Shown here: positions 1-8,351 of the stretch, one piece after another
Position numbering within the stretch: position 1 is the first letter of the stretch
Layout of the letters: each line of letters begins with the position of its first letter
Assembly (NCBI GenBank): GCA_024684395.1
Contig: JAIKWY010000105.1
Span: 1 to 53,195, forward strand
Length of the DNA stretch: 53,195 bases
Reading direction: 5' to 3'
DNA from: Oscillospiraceae bacterium
GTDB taxonomy: Bacteria > Bacillota > Clostridia > Oscillospirales > Ruminococcaceae
Translations under genes and position numbers: made by a program
Notes under the pieces: generated by a model
The model's input: only the letters and a program-made list of their open reading frames with translations
What the model was told of the DNA's origin: nothing
Databases searched by the model: none

Positions 1-155
1 CCCGTGATCCGGAAACGCCCAAAAAGCGGAAGGCTGCTGCAAAGGCTGCGATGAAGGAGAATGCTCTCCCGCTCGCAGGGGCTGCGGTGGCAGGCATGGC
101 AGTGGCTGTCACGGCGGGCATTCTGCTCGGCGGCAAGAAACGCTCCGGGAAGTGA
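1..155 (+). CDS. C-terminus of an unknown protein with a terminal membrane segment (partial)
   Basis: The open frame enters the window at base 3 and ends at TGA 153-155, so only about 50 C-terminal residues are visible. They are a Lys/Ala-rich stretch, then LPLAG, then a hydrophobic run (AAVAGMAVAVTAGILLGG) and a basic tail KKRSGK. This is the layout of a C-terminal membrane anchor and loosely resembles a sortase sorting signal (LPxTG, hydrophobic segment, positive tail), but with A in place of T. The stop lies 32 bases before the GyrB-like gene on the same strand, so the two may be co-transcribed. Function cannot be assigned from this fragment. A plain C-terminal transmembrane helix is as likely as a sortase substrate. 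Confidence 0.6.
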   Translation, partial: RDPETPKKRKAAAKAAMKENALPLAGAAVAGMAVAVTAGILLGGKKRSGK

Positions 156-187
156 GCTTTTTTAGATATAGAAAGGATTTATGATAC

Positions 188-2170
188 ATGGCAAAGAGAA
201 AAGAAAACTATGGTGATGACAGCATCACGATGCTGAAAGGCGCCGACCGTGTCCGGAAGCGTCCTGCCGTGATCTTCGGCTCGGATGGTCTGGACGGCTG
301 TGCGCATTCGATGTTCGAGATCATCTCCAACTCCATCGACGAGGCACGTTCCGGCTTCGGTGACAAGATCATCGTCACCCGCTGGAATGACGGCACCATC
401 GAGGTCGAGGACTTCGGACGGGGCTGCCCGGTGGATTTCAATAAGACCGAAAACCGCTATAACTGGGAGCTTGTCTACTGCGAGCTCTATGCGGGCGGCA
501 AGTATGATTCGGCGGACGGGAGCTATGACTATTCCCTCGGTCTGAACGGTCTGGGTCTGATGGCGACGCAGTGCGCTTCGGAGTTTATGGATGTCACCGT
601 TCACCGTGACGGCTTTGAATATACCCTCCATTTCGAGAAGGGCGAGAATGTCGGCGGGCTCCAGAAGAAGCCCTATAAGAAGAAGCAGACCGGCACGCTG
701 ACTCGCTGGAAGCCGGATCTGGATGTCTTCACCGAGATCCTTGTGCCGGATGAGTTCTTCCACGACACCCTCCGCCGTCAGGCTGTTGTCAACCCGAACC
801 TGCGCTTCCTCTATCGGAGCGAGCAGGCGGACGGGAGCTTCCTCGAAAAGGAATACCTCTACGAGAACGGCATCACGGACTATGTAGAGGAGCTGGTTGG
901 CGACAAGGCGCTCACGCCCGTGCAGACATGGACGGCAGAGCGTACCGGACGCGACCGCGAGGACAAGCCGGAGTACAAGGTCAAGCTGAATGTGGCACTG
1001 ACCTTCTCCAACCAGATGAACCTGGCGGAATACTACCACAATTCGAGCTTCCTCGAATATGGCGGCTCTCCGGAGAAGGCTGTGCGCAATGCGTTCCTTT
1101 CGCAGATCAATGCGCTGCTCAAATCCTCCGGCAAGCTGCAAAAGAATGAATCTACGGCGAATTTTGATGACATCAGGGATTGTCTGGTGCTGATCTCGTC
1201 CTCGTTCTCCACGCAGACTTCCTATGAGAACCAGACCAAGAAGGCGATCACGAACAAGTTCATCCAGGAGGCCATGACGGAGTTCCTCAAGCATCAGCTC
1301 GAGGTGTACTTCATCGAGAAGCCCGAGGAGGCTGCCAAGATCGCCGAGCAGGTGCTCATCAACAAGCGCAGCCGTGAGAATGCCGAAAAAACGCGCCTGA
1401 ACATCAAGAAGAAGCTCGCCGGCAACATCGACCTTGCCAACATGGTGGACAAGTTCGTGGACTGCCGGACGAAGGACATCTCCCGCCGGGAGGTGTATAT
1501 CGTGGAGGGTGACTCCGCGCTCGGTGCCGTCAAGCTTGCCCGCGATGCCGATTTCCAGGCGGTCATTCCGGTGCGCGGCAAGATCCTGAACTGCCTGAAA
1601 GCCGATTATCCCCGCATCTTCAAGAGCGACATCATCACCGACCTGCTGAAGGTGCTCGGCTGCGGCGTGGAGGTCAACCTGAAAAACACCGGCAATATCC
1701 CGCAGTTCTCGCTGGAGAACCTGCGCTGGAGCAAGATCATCATCTGCACCGATGCCGATGTGGACGGCTTCCAGATCCGCACGCTCATCCTGACGATGCT
1801 CTACCGGCTCACGCCGACGCTCATCAAGAACGGCTATGTCTATATCGCAGAATCGCCGCTCTATGAGATCACGACCAAGAAGCAGACCTACTTCGCCTAC
1901 ACGGAGAAGGAGCGTGCCGACATCATCAAGAAGATCGGCGGGGAGAAGTTCACCATCCAGCGCTCCAAGGGTCTTGGTGAGAATGAGCCGGAGATGATGA
2001 GCCTGACCACCATGAACCCCGAGACACGCCGTCTCATCCAGGTCATGCCGGACGATCCCGCCCGCATGGAGGAGATGTTCAACCTCCTGCTCGGCGACGA
2101 CTTGCAGGGCAGAAAGGACTTTGTGGCACAGTACGGCGGCGATTATATCGAGCTGGTGGATGTTTCCTGA
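188..2170 (+). CDS. Divergent type IIA topoisomerase subunit B (GyrB/ParE paralogue)
   Basis: 660 residues, the usual length of GyrB/ParE. It carries the ATPase and TOPRIM halves of a DNA gyrase or topoisomerase IV B subunit, which drives strand passage with an A subunit. ATPase motifs: VRKRP near residue 25, FEIISNSIDEA (normally YEVVDNSIDEA; catalytic Glu and Mg-binding Asn kept), DFGRGCPVD (normally DNGRGIPVD), and GLNGLG in the lid. TOPRIM motifs: VEGDSALGAVKLARD, DADVDGFQIRTL and QRSKGLGENEPEM, so the metal-binding acidic residues are present. The ATG at 188 follows AAAGGA at 172-177; the ATG at 181 is out of frame. The changes in otherwise near-invariant positions suggest a second, paralogous topoisomerase rather than the housekeeping GyrB. 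No A-subunit gene lies downstream, so a partner may be upstream of the window. Confidence 0.9.
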   Translation: MAKRKENYGDDSITMLKGADRVRKRPAVIFGSDGLDGCAHSMFEIISNSIDEARSGFGDKIIVTRWNDGTIEVEDFGRGCPVDFNKTENRYNWELVYCELYAGGKYDSADGSYDYSLGLNGLGLMATQCASEFMDVTVHRDGFEYTLHFEKGENVGGLQKKPYKKKQTGTLTRWKPDLDVFTEILVPDEFFHDTLRRQAVVNPNLRFLYRSEQADGSFLEKEYLYENGITDYVEELVGDKALTPVQTWTAERTGRDREDKPEYKVKLNVALTFSNQMNLAEYYHNSSFLEYGGSPEKAVRNAFLSQINALLKSSGKLQKNESTANFDDIRDCLVLISSSFSTQTSYENQTKKAITNKFIQEAMTEFLKHQLEVYFIEKPEEAAKIAEQVLINKRSRENAEKTRLNIKKKLAGNIDLANMVDKFVDCRTKDISRREVYIVEGDSALGAVKLARDADFQAVIPVRGKILNCLKADYPRIFKSDIITDLLKVLGCGVEVNLKNTGNIPQFSLENLRWSKIIICTDADVDGFQIRTLILTMLYRLTPTLIKNGYVYIAESPLYEITTKKQTYFAYTEKERADIIKKIGGEKFTIQRSKGLGENEPEMMSLTTMNPETRRLIQVMPDDPARMEEMFNLLLGDDLQGRKDFVAQYGGDYIELVDVS

Positions 2171-2204
2171 GCATCCCTGATCTTAGCGAAAAGGAGCGAT
2201 CAAT

Positions 2205-3572
2205 GTGGCAACTTTAGACGAGACCAAATCGGATGGCATTTCCCTGAAATCCACGCACTGGCTCATGATGGCAGTATCCATCGTACTGGCTGCGGTGCTG
2301 CTGTGCGAGACGTTTCTGGCTTCCTACTATTTCAAGCAGCTCTCTTCGGCGACGGATGCCTATATTTCGCTGCAACAGGATGCCGCTCAGCTCATGAGTG
2401 CTTCCGACTATCTGACCGATGAGGTGCAGACCTTTACTGTCACCCGGGACCGGATGCATATGGATAAGTATTTTGAAGAAGCCGATGTGACACAGCGCCG
2501 TGAGAAGGCGCTCGATGCTATGCGGGAGGCTGTGGGCGATACCGAAGCGATGCAGCGCCTCGATCAGGCGATGACCAATTCCGTGGAGCTCATGGACAGG
2601 GAATACTACGCAATGGCATTGATGGTCAGTGCGCTGCACATCCAGGACTGTCCGGCTGTCATCAGCGGGATCGAGCTGCTCCCGGAGGATGCCGATTTAG
2701 AGGAGGATGACAAGATCCGGATGGCACAGGGCATGGTACATGACGAGATTTATTATGGCTGTAAACAGGACATCCGGCGGGAGATCGAAAACTGTATCAG
2801 TGAGCTTGAAACGACCACCCACAGCGTGCAGGAGAACTCCGGCAGCATGATGAACGGCAGACTGCGCTTTGTGCGGATCCTCGTCATTGCACAGACGATC
2901 GCCATGATCACCGTGCTGGTGATGACGTCCTATCTGGGCATCAACCCGATCCTCAAAGGCGTGGAGCGTATCAAGCAGGACAGCAAGCTGCCGATCATCG
3001 GCTCGCATGAGTTCCGCTATCTTGCCCGCAATTACAATAAGATGTACGAGGCGTTCCAGAACAGCATTGCACAGATGGATTTTGAAGCCACCCATGACAA
3101 GCTGACCGGTCTTTACAACAAGGACGGCTATGAGGTGCTGCGGGAGAGCATCGACCTCGAAAGCTCGGCAGTGCTGAAAATGGATGCGGCATATCTCAAG
3201 GACATCGGCGATGTCTATGGCATCGACCAGCGTGAAAAGGCAACGCAGAAGCTGGCGGAGGCGCTCAAGGGGACATTCCGCTCGGAGGATTATATCTGCC
3301 GGATCGGCGAGTATGACTTCGTGGTGTTCATGATCCATGTTTCGCCGAAGCTCCGGGATCTCATCGAGAACAAGGTGGAGCATATCAACGATCTGCTGGC
3401 GGATACCACGGACGGCGTGCAGGAGCTGTCCGTCTGTGCCGGCGTGGCATTCGGATCCGGTGTGGATGCCTGTGATGAGGTCGTTGCCCGTGCCGACAAG
3501 GCGCTGAAACAGGCGAAGGATTCCGGCAGCTACAGCTGTCTGTTCTATGAGCCTGAAAATCAGGACGAATAA
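2205..3572 (+). CDS. Membrane sensor with degenerate GGDEF domain
   Basis: 455 residues. One membrane helix near residues 17-40, a helical extracytoplasmic region, a second helix near 222-245, then a C-terminal GGDEF-like domain that starts at HDKLTGLYNKDGY. The signature loop reads RIGEYDFVVF where an active diguanylate cyclase has R-x-GGDEF, so the catalytic Gly-Gly-Asp/Glu-Glu set is lost. Cyclic-di-GMP synthesis is unlikely; a GTP- or nucleotide-sensing or scaffold role is inferred. The start is GTG at 2205 with AAGGAG at 2191-2196. An ATG at 2203 overlaps it in another frame and stops after four codons (MWQL). It lies 34 bases after the topoisomerase gene and is probably transcribed with it. 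A terminator follows. Confidence 0.8.
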   Translation: MATLDETKSDGISLKSTHWLMMAVSIVLAAVLLCETFLASYYFKQLSSATDAYISLQQDAAQLMSASDYLTDEVQTFTVTRDRMHMDKYFEEADVTQRREKALDAMREAVGDTEAMQRLDQAMTNSVELMDREYYAMALMVSALHIQDCPAVISGIELLPEDADLEEDDKIRMAQGMVHDEIYYGCKQDIRREIENCISELETTTHSVQENSGSMMNGRLRFVRILVIAQTIAMITVLVMTSYLGINPILKGVERIKQDSKLPIIGSHEFRYLARNYNKMYEAFQNSIAQMDFEATHDKLTGLYNKDGYEVLRESIDLESSAVLKMDAAYLKDIGDVYGIDQREKATQKLAEALKGTFRSEDYICRIGEYDFVVFMIHVSPKLRDLIENKVEHINDLLADTTDGVQELSVCAGVAFGSGVDACDEVVARADKALKQAKDSGSYSCLFYEPENQDE

Positions 3573-3581
3573 GATACAAGA

Positions 3582-3613
3582 AACCTCCTTCCTCGATCAT
3601 GGGGAAGGAGGTT
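3582..3613. terminator. Bidirectional intrinsic terminator
   Basis: Perfect 11-bp stem AACCTCCTTCC / GGAAGGAGGTT with a 10-base loop. T-rich sequence follows on the plus side (TTTTG), and the other strand begins with A/T on its flank. It separates the convergent genes ending at 3572 (plus) and 3621 (minus). Confidence 0.85.
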
Positions 3614-3620
3614 TTGTTCG

Positions 3621-4178
3621 TTATCTGAGCAGGCTTTCCGGAGCGGCATCGGCATCGAACATCTGAAAGAGCGCATCGCCGGAGAGGAAGGCTTCTTCAT
3701 CCGGGAGAAAGCCCTGAGCGATCAGCTTGTCAAGACAGGCGTTCTGCGCATCGGTGAAGCAGGCTCCGAAGGCGTCACGGTACTCCCGCAGCAGGGAAGC
3801 AGCTTCCGTCTCGGAGAGATAGTCCTCGGCGTCGTCGGGATCCATGCCGGACTTGTCATCATCCGTGCAGAATGGGGTATAGCTGCCGCCGGCAAATTCC
3901 ATGATCCGCCGGAAGACCGCATCCGGCAGGTTTGCGGCATATTTCTGACATGTCCCCGGTCCGATCTCGATGAAGAGCACGCTGTCATCCTCCCGCCATG
4001 CGAACAGGTCGCCGTAGCCGTTGACCGCAAAGACGGTCAGACCGTCCATGCGCAGCGTATCGTTCCAGAGCTGCTTCCGGGATGCCATTGCGTCGGCGTC
4101 GAGAAACTCCATCTCGGTGAGCCAGACGTTCGTGATGCCGTTTTGCAGCAATTTAGCGTATATCTCAGCATTGTGCAT
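3621..4178 (-). CDS. Unknown protein, possibly SMI1/KNR4-like
   Basis: 185 residues, soluble, acidic. I do not recognise the family with certainty. The central stretch VNGYGDLFAW followed by VLFIEIGPG is reminiscent of SMI1/KNR4 or DUF1851-type domains, which often act as immunity proteins or in cell-surface stress, but this is only a resemblance. The start ATG at 4178 lies inside the last codons of the HAD phosphatase gene (14-base overlap), so translation is coupled to it. It is the last gene of the minus-strand riboflavin-linked run and ends next to the terminator at 3582-3613. No toxin gene that it could counteract is visible nearby. Confidence 0.65.
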   Translation of the reverse strand: MHNAEIYAKLLQNGITNVWLTEMEFLDADAMASRKQLWNDTLRMDGLTVFAVNGYGDLFAWREDDSVLFIEIGPGTCQKYAANLPDAVFRRIMEFAGGSYTPFCTDDDKSGMDPDDAEDYLSETEAASLLREYRDAFGACFTDAQNACLDKLIAQGFLPDEEAFLSGDALFQMFDADAAPESLLR

Positions 4179-4992
4179 AGCTGTTCTCCTTTGCGTGCCC
4201 GCCTGTGAAGAAGCCGAAATGCTCCATCGCCTTATAAATGCCGTCGTGATAGAGATCCTCTGTCACATAGTCCGCATGGGGGAGGAGGAGGCCGCCATTG
4301 CCCATCGCAATGCCGGTGCCGGCTGCTTCGAGCATGGGCAGGTCGTTGAGACTGTCACCGATGGCGTAGGCATGGGATTTGTCGATGCCGTGATAGCGGA
4401 GGACATACTCTGCGCCCGTGCGCTTGGAGCAGCCCTTGGGTGCCATTTCTCCGAAGCCCCAGCCCCGGTCGATGAAGTCGAAATACGGTGCGATCCCCGC
4501 CTTGAAGCCTTCGAGGTCGCTCTGCTCGTCATAGGCGATGACGAATTTGTCGAAGCCGAAGTCCGCATCGTCCACACTGCGCCAGACGTTCTTCTCCTGC
4601 ATCCGGAACGTGTCACGGATGACCTTGATGAAGGGGAGATCCCGTGTCTTGGGGTCGAAGTAGAACGCATCCCGCCGCTCATACAGCGGGGCACAGTCGG
4701 TCGCACGGACGAGCTCTGCCATTTGTTTGCAGACCTCCGGCGGATTGGTGCGGTAGAAGACCTCCTTGCCGCCGCATTCGATGTATGTCCCGCAGCCGCA
4801 GATATAGCCGTCAAAGCCTAAACAGCGCACATCTGCATCCACATTGATGACCGGACGCCCGGTGTTGACATAGAGCAGATGCCCCGCTTCCCGGGCAAGG
4901 CGCAGCGCCCTGACGGTGCTCTCCGGGACGAAGTGCCGTGCCGAATCCTCCATCAGGGTGCCGTCTATGTCAAAAAACATGATTTTTTTCAT
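4165..4992 (-). CDS. Cof-type HAD phosphatase
   Basis: 275 residues. All HAD motifs are visible: the nucleophile motif FFDIDGTL near residue 7, NTGRP (motif II) near 43, and the acidic motif AIGDSLNDLPML near 219 (GDxxND), with the C2-type cap between. This is the Cof/YwtE class of small-molecule phosphatases. The gene follows ribH after a 96-base spacer holding two hairpins. The riboflavin pathway needs a phosphatase for 5-amino-6-(5-phosphoribitylamino)uracil, and in Bacillus Cof-like HAD enzymes (YcsE, YwtE) do this. That role here is inferred from position. A general sugar-phosphate phosphatase is the alternative. SD AGGAG lies upstream of the ATG at 4992. Confidence 0.88.
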   Translation of the reverse strand: MKKIMFFDIDGTLMEDSARHFVPESTVRALRLAREAGHLLYVNTGRPVINVDADVRCLGFDGYICGCGTYIECGGKEVFYRTNPPEVCKQMAELVRATDCAPLYERRDAFYFDPKTRDLPFIKVIRDTFRMQEKNVWRSVDDADFGFDKFVIAYDEQSDLEGFKAGIAPYFDFIDRGWGFGEMAPKGCSKRTGAEYVLRYHGIDKSHAYAIGDSLNDLPMLEAAGTGIAMGNGGLLLPHADYVTEDLYHDGIYKAMEHFGFFTGGHAKENSYAQC

Positions 4993-5022
4993 CCGTTTTC
5001 TCCTGTTTCAGATCGATGGATA

Positions 5023-5078
5023 CCTTCCCCGTTGGGGAAGGATACGGAGTAAGGGGGGACTGCGCCCCCCTTACTCCG
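5023..5078. repeat. Bipartite palindromic intergenic element, copy 1
   Basis: Two adjacent hairpins lie between ribH and the HAD gene. The first is CCTTCCCC / GGGGAAGG (5023-5041). The second is a perfect 14-bp stem CGGAGTAAGGGGGG / CCCCCCTTACTCCG (5045-5058 and 5065-5078) with loop ACTGCG. No T-run follows. The same arrangement, with the loop sequence CGCAG on the minus strand, occurs at 13337-13393. Confidence 0.75.
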
Positions 5079-5088
5079 CTTGTTTGTG

Positions 5089-5550
5089 TTATATTTTTTT
5101 CAGCAGGGAAGCCAGTTCGAGGGCGCCGAGGGCACAGTCATAGCCCTTGTTGCCAGCCTTTGTGCCGGCACGCTCGATCGCCTGCTCGATGGTGTCGGTC
5201 GTGAGCACGCCGAACATCACCGGAACGCCGGTCTCGAGCGAAACGGATGCGATGCCCTTGGAGACCTCGGCGCATACATAGTCATAATGGCTCGTGGAAC
5301 CACGGATGACAGCGCCGACACAGATCACGGCGTCGTATTTGCCCGAATTTGCGAGCTTCTTGGCAACGAGCGGGATCTCGAACGCACCCGGCACCCATGC
5401 CAGGGCGATGTCGTCCTCCTCCACGCCGTGACGGCGGAGACAATCCTCCGCACCGCCGACGAGCTTGTTGACGATAAATTCATTGAAACGGGATGCCACA
5501 ATGGCGATCTTTAGCCCTTTTCCTTCATAAATACCTTCGATCAGATGCAT
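5089..5550 (-). CDS. ribH: 6,7-dimethyl-8-ribityllumazine synthase
   Basis: Joins 5-amino-6-ribitylaminouracil and 3,4-dihydroxy-2-butanone 4-phosphate to give the riboflavin precursor. 153 residues, normal for the family, which forms icosahedral or pentameric shells. Visible family motifs: ASRFNEFIV near the N-terminus, [22 protein letters not shown] with the conserved catalytic His, and FGVLTTDT. The start chosen is ATG at 5550 because GAAAGGAG sits at 5558-5565; an in-frame ATG at 5574 has no such site and would overlap the end of ribBA. It follows ribBA by 20 bases and is under the FMN riboswitch of the operon. Confidence 0.96.
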   Translation of the reverse strand: MHLIEGIYEGKGLKIAIVASRFNEFIVNKLVGGAEDCLRRHGVEEDDIALAWVPGAFEIPLVAKKLANSGKYDAVICVGAVIRGSTSHYDYVCAEVSKGIASVSLETGVPVMFGVLTTDTIEQAIERAGTKAGNKGYDCALGALELASLLKKI

Positions 5551-5570
5551 GATTTTGCTCCTTTCTATGA

Positions 5571-6767
5571 TCACACTTGTTCGAGCAGATGCCCCATCTT
5601 CTCACGCTTGGTCTTCAGATAGAGCAGGTCATTTTCCTGCGGTGCGATCTCGATGGGCTCACGGCTGAAGATTTCGATGCCGTATTCCGAGAGATCGCTG
5701 ATCTTTTCGGGATTGTTGGTCATGATGCGCAGGCGGGTCGCTCCGAGGTCTTTCAGGATCTGTGCGCCCTCACTGTAGTCCCGCAGATCGGCAGGGAATC
5801 CGAGCTCGACATTCGCTTCGACCGTGTCACGCCCCTTCTCCTGGAGGTCGTAGGCACGCAGCTTGTTGATGAGCCCGATGCCACGCCCCTCCTGCCGGAG
5901 ATAGACGAGCACGCCACGCTTTTCCGCAGCAATGCGCCGCATCGCTTCATCGAGCTGCTGTCCGCAGTCGCACCGTGCAGAGCCGAACACATCGCCTGTC
6001 AGGCATTCGGAATGTACCCGGCAGAGCACCGGCTTGCCGTCGGCAACATCGCCCATGACGAGCGCCACATGATCACAGCCGGTAATGCCGTTGCGGTAGC
6101 CGTAGATCATGAAATCGCCGTATTTGGTCGGAAGATGGGCGCTTGTGACACGCTCCATGAAGGTGTCCTTCATCCGGCGGTAGCGCTGGAGCTCCCGGAT
6201 GGTCGTGATGCAGAGCCCATGCTCCTGCGCAAACTGCTTCAGCGCTGTGGTGCGCATCATCGTGCCGTCCTCTGCCATGATCTCGCAGCAGAGCCCGCAC
6301 GGCGCAAGCCCCGCTAATCTCAGCAGATCCACGGTCGCTTCCGTATGTCCGCCACGTTCGAGCACGCCGCCGGGCTTTGCTTCGAGGGGGAACATATGCC
6401 CCGGGCGCCGGAAGTCATGCGGATCAAAGCTCTCCACGCATTTGCGTGCGGTATAGGCACGCTCCTCCGCGGAAATGCCGGTGGTGGTGTCCACATGGTC
6501 GATGGATTCGGTGAACGCCGTGCAGTGGTTGTCGGTGTTGTTGGTGACCATCTGGTGCAGCCCGAGCTTGCGGATATAGTCGCTGCTCATCGGCATACAG
6601 ATCAGCCCACGTCCATATTTTGCCATAAAGTTGACATTTTCTGTTGTTGCGGACTCTGCCGCACAAATGAGGTCGCCCTCGTTCTCACGGTCGGGATCGT
6701 CGATCACAAGGATCAGCTTGCCCGCCCGCAGCGCATCGAGCGCTTCTGGGATAGTATTGATCTCCAT
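5571..6767 (-). CDS. ribBA: Bifunctional 3,4-dihydroxy-2-butanone-4-phosphate synthase / GTP cyclohydrolase II
   Basis: 398 residues, the standard length of the fused enzyme. The N-terminal RibB half (about 1-200) shows [16 protein letters not shown], the acidic metal/substrate loop, and [14 protein letters not shown]. The C-terminal RibA half shows the zinc site [18 protein letters not shown] and the catalytic stretch [11 protein letters not shown], ending with TNNPEKI. It supplies both starting branches of riboflavin synthesis, from ribulose 5-phosphate and from GTP. The ATG at 6767 has AAAGGA upstream. It follows a small unknown gene by 28 bases, with ribH next. Confidence 0.97.
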   Translation of the reverse strand: MEINTIPEALDALRAGKLILVIDDPDRENEGDLICAAESATTENVNFMAKYGRGLICMPMSSDYIRKLGLHQMVTNNTDNHCTAFTESIDHVDTTTGISAEERAYTARKCVESFDPHDFRRPGHMFPLEAKPGGVLERGGHTEATVDLLRLAGLAPCGLCCEIMAEDGTMMRTTALKQFAQEHGLCITTIRELQRYRRMKDTFMERVTSAHLPTKYGDFMIYGYRNGITGCDHVALVMGDVADGKPVLCRVHSECLTGDVFGSARCDCGQQLDEAMRRIAAEKRGVLVYLRQEGRGIGLINKLRAYDLQEKGRDTVEANVELGFPADLRDYSEGAQILKDLGATRLRIMTNNPEKISDLSEYGIEIFSREPIEIAPQENDLLYLKTKREKMGHLLEQV

Positions 6768-6795
6768 TGGTAGTCCTTTCTAAAAACGCCTATGT

Positions 6796-7176
6796 TCAGG
6801 CAAGTTCCAGATACATCCAGTCTTCAAGATCCTCGACGGGGTCATAATTGTACTTCGGGACCTTGTGGACGCAGACGCTCTGGGTGAGGAAGCATGGCAC
6901 TTCCTTGCCGGTGTCGAAGTCCGTGAGCAGCACACCGACCAGGATGCCATCCTTCACGATGATGCCCTTGCAGTAGATGCTGTACGCAAGCGGCATCGGG
7001 GTCGCTGTCTTTTCCTGTGTGTACGGCTTGTCATCCCCGGTATGGATATAAAGATGATGTGTTTCGAGCTGGAAGCACTCCATCTGCTCTGTCAGGCTCT
7101 TGCCACGCAGCTTTTCTGCCGCTTCCTCCGGGAGTTCGCAGGCTCCGAAGCTCTTATCATATGCAATAACGTCCAT
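6796..7176 (-). CDS. Unknown 126-residue protein within the riboflavin operon
   Basis: A soluble acidic protein with several Cys and His residues scattered through it and no signal peptide or membrane segment. I do not recognise the family. The ATG at 7176 has a good SD site (AAAGGAG, 8 bases upstream). It lies between another unknown gene and ribBA on the same strand with short gaps (18 and 28 bases), so it is transcribed with the rib genes. A role in flavin metabolism is possible but unproven, and insertion of an unrelated gene into the operon is the alternative. Confidence 0.7.
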   Translation of the reverse strand: MDVIAYDKSFGACELPEEAAEKLRGKSLTEQMECFQLETHHLYIHTGDDKPYTQEKTATPMPLAYSIYCKGIIVKDGILVGVLLTDFDTGKEVPCFLTQSVCVHKVPKYNYDPVEDLEDWMYLELA

Positions 7177-7194
7177 TTTACGTACTCCTTTGCT

Positions 7195-7701
7195 TTAATC
7201 CTGGGGATCGGAATGATCCTCCAGCCGGATGTTGAGACCGCTGACCGTTTCGATCAGTTCCTCACGGGCATCCGTGCCCGCCAGCCGCTTCCCCAGCTCC
7301 GTGTAGTCCTCATGTTCGAGCATCAGCAGACAGTCATCTGCAAGTGATGCCGCTTCACGCAGATCATGCAGGGGCTTTTTGAAGAACAGCACACCCGTGG
7401 TGCGGGCAAACGCCTCCCGGACAGCCCTGTCTGCCGTGCGGTAAACATCTTCCAGACCGGCTTGTGCAGCCTCCTGCGCATAGTCCGTATCGTTGGCGGC
7501 AGCGTCAAGCAGGATGCCGCAGAGCCACACCTCGATGCAGAGGTCTTCCGGGATGCGCTCGCTCCGCTCGGCATCGTCGATCGCATACATCGCATCGGCA
7601 AATGTCTGCAATCTTGTTTCGAGCAGCGCAGCCGCATCCTCTGCCGTGCTCACGGTGCGCAAAAATGCCCCTGCGGGTGCAAACGTAAATGCAGAGATCA
7701 T
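7195..7701 (-). CDS. Unknown 168-residue protein within the riboflavin operon
   Basis: The start is set at ATG 7701 because AGGAGG lies just upstream; the longer open frame up to 7809 would overlap ribE and has no SD. The protein begins MISAFTFAPAG and is predicted mostly alpha-helical, rich in Ala, Glu and Asp, with no membrane segment. The family is not recognised. The start is 8 bases from the ribE stop, giving tight coupling, and the next unknown gene follows after 18 bases. The two unknown genes sit together between ribE and ribBA, unlike the standard ribD-ribE-ribBA-ribH order. Confidence 0.7.
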   Translation of the reverse strand: MISAFTFAPAGAFLRTVSTAEDAAALLETRLQTFADAMYAIDDAERSERIPEDLCIEVWLCGILLDAAANDTDYAQEAAQAGLEDVYRTADRAVREAFARTTGVLFFKKPLHDLREAASLADDCLLMLEHEDYTELGKRLAGTDAREELIETVSGLNIRLEDHSDPQD

Positions 7702-7709
7702 ACAGCCTC

Positions 7710-8351
7710 CTACAGGAATCCGTGCTCGGCGAGAAAATCTGCCGAAACACCGCCGCTTTCCTTTGCGGGACGGCAGAGCTTCTCGACATATTTGGCAAGG
7801 ATGTCGCACTCTAAATTGACCGCATCACCGGGCTTCCGGGCAAGGAGCGTGGTCTCGCTGCCGGTGTGCGGGATGATCGAGACGGAGAAGTCCTGTGCCG
7901 TGACAGCTGCCACGGTCAGGCTGATGCCGTCGATGGCGATGCTGCCCTTTTCCACGATATAGCGCAGGATCTCATCCGGCGCTGCGATCGTGACCCAGAC
8001 GGCGTTCTCCTCCCGCCGGAGGTTCCGGACGGTGCCGGTGCCGTCGATATGCCCGCTGACGATATGCCCGCCGAAGCGCCCGCCGGCTGCCATTGCCCGC
8101 TCTAAATTCACTGCCGAGCCGGCGGAAAGGCTGCCGAGATTCGTCCGGCGCATCGTTTCCGGCATCACATCAGCGGAAAAACTGCCCGCATCGAAGCGGC
8201 AGACCGTCAGGCAGATGCCATTGACGGCAATGCTGTCACCGATGCGGACATCTGTGAGCACCCGGCTGGCGGACACTGTGAGCGTACAGGCAGTGCCGCC
8301 TTTCTGTATGCGGGAGATATGTCCGATCTCCTCGATGATCCCCGTAAACAT
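7710..8351 (-). CDS. ribE: Riboflavin synthase, alpha chain
   Basis: 213 residues. It dismutates two molecules of 6,7-dimethyl-8-ribityllumazine into riboflavin and the pyrimidine precursor. The N-terminus MFTGIIEEIG is diagnostic. The two repeated lumazine-binding barrels are visible: the first with IGDSIAVNGICLTV and GGRFGGHIVSGHIDG, the second with KGSIAIDGISLTV and HTGSETTL. The ATG at 8351 overlaps the ribD stop by one base (TAATG), so translation is coupled. The symbol follows the Gram-positive and E. coli usage for the alpha subunit. Confidence 0.97.
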   Translation of the reverse strand: MFTGIIEEIGHISRIQKGGTACTLTVSASRVLTDVRIGDSIAVNGICLTVCRFDAGSFSADVMPETMRRTNLGSLSAGSAVNLERAMAAGGRFGGHIVSGHIDGTGTVRNLRREENAVWVTIAAPDEILRYIVEKGSIAIDGISLTVAAVTAQDFSVSIIPHTGSETTLLARKPGDAVNLECDILAKYVEKLCRPAKESGGVSADFLAEHGFL

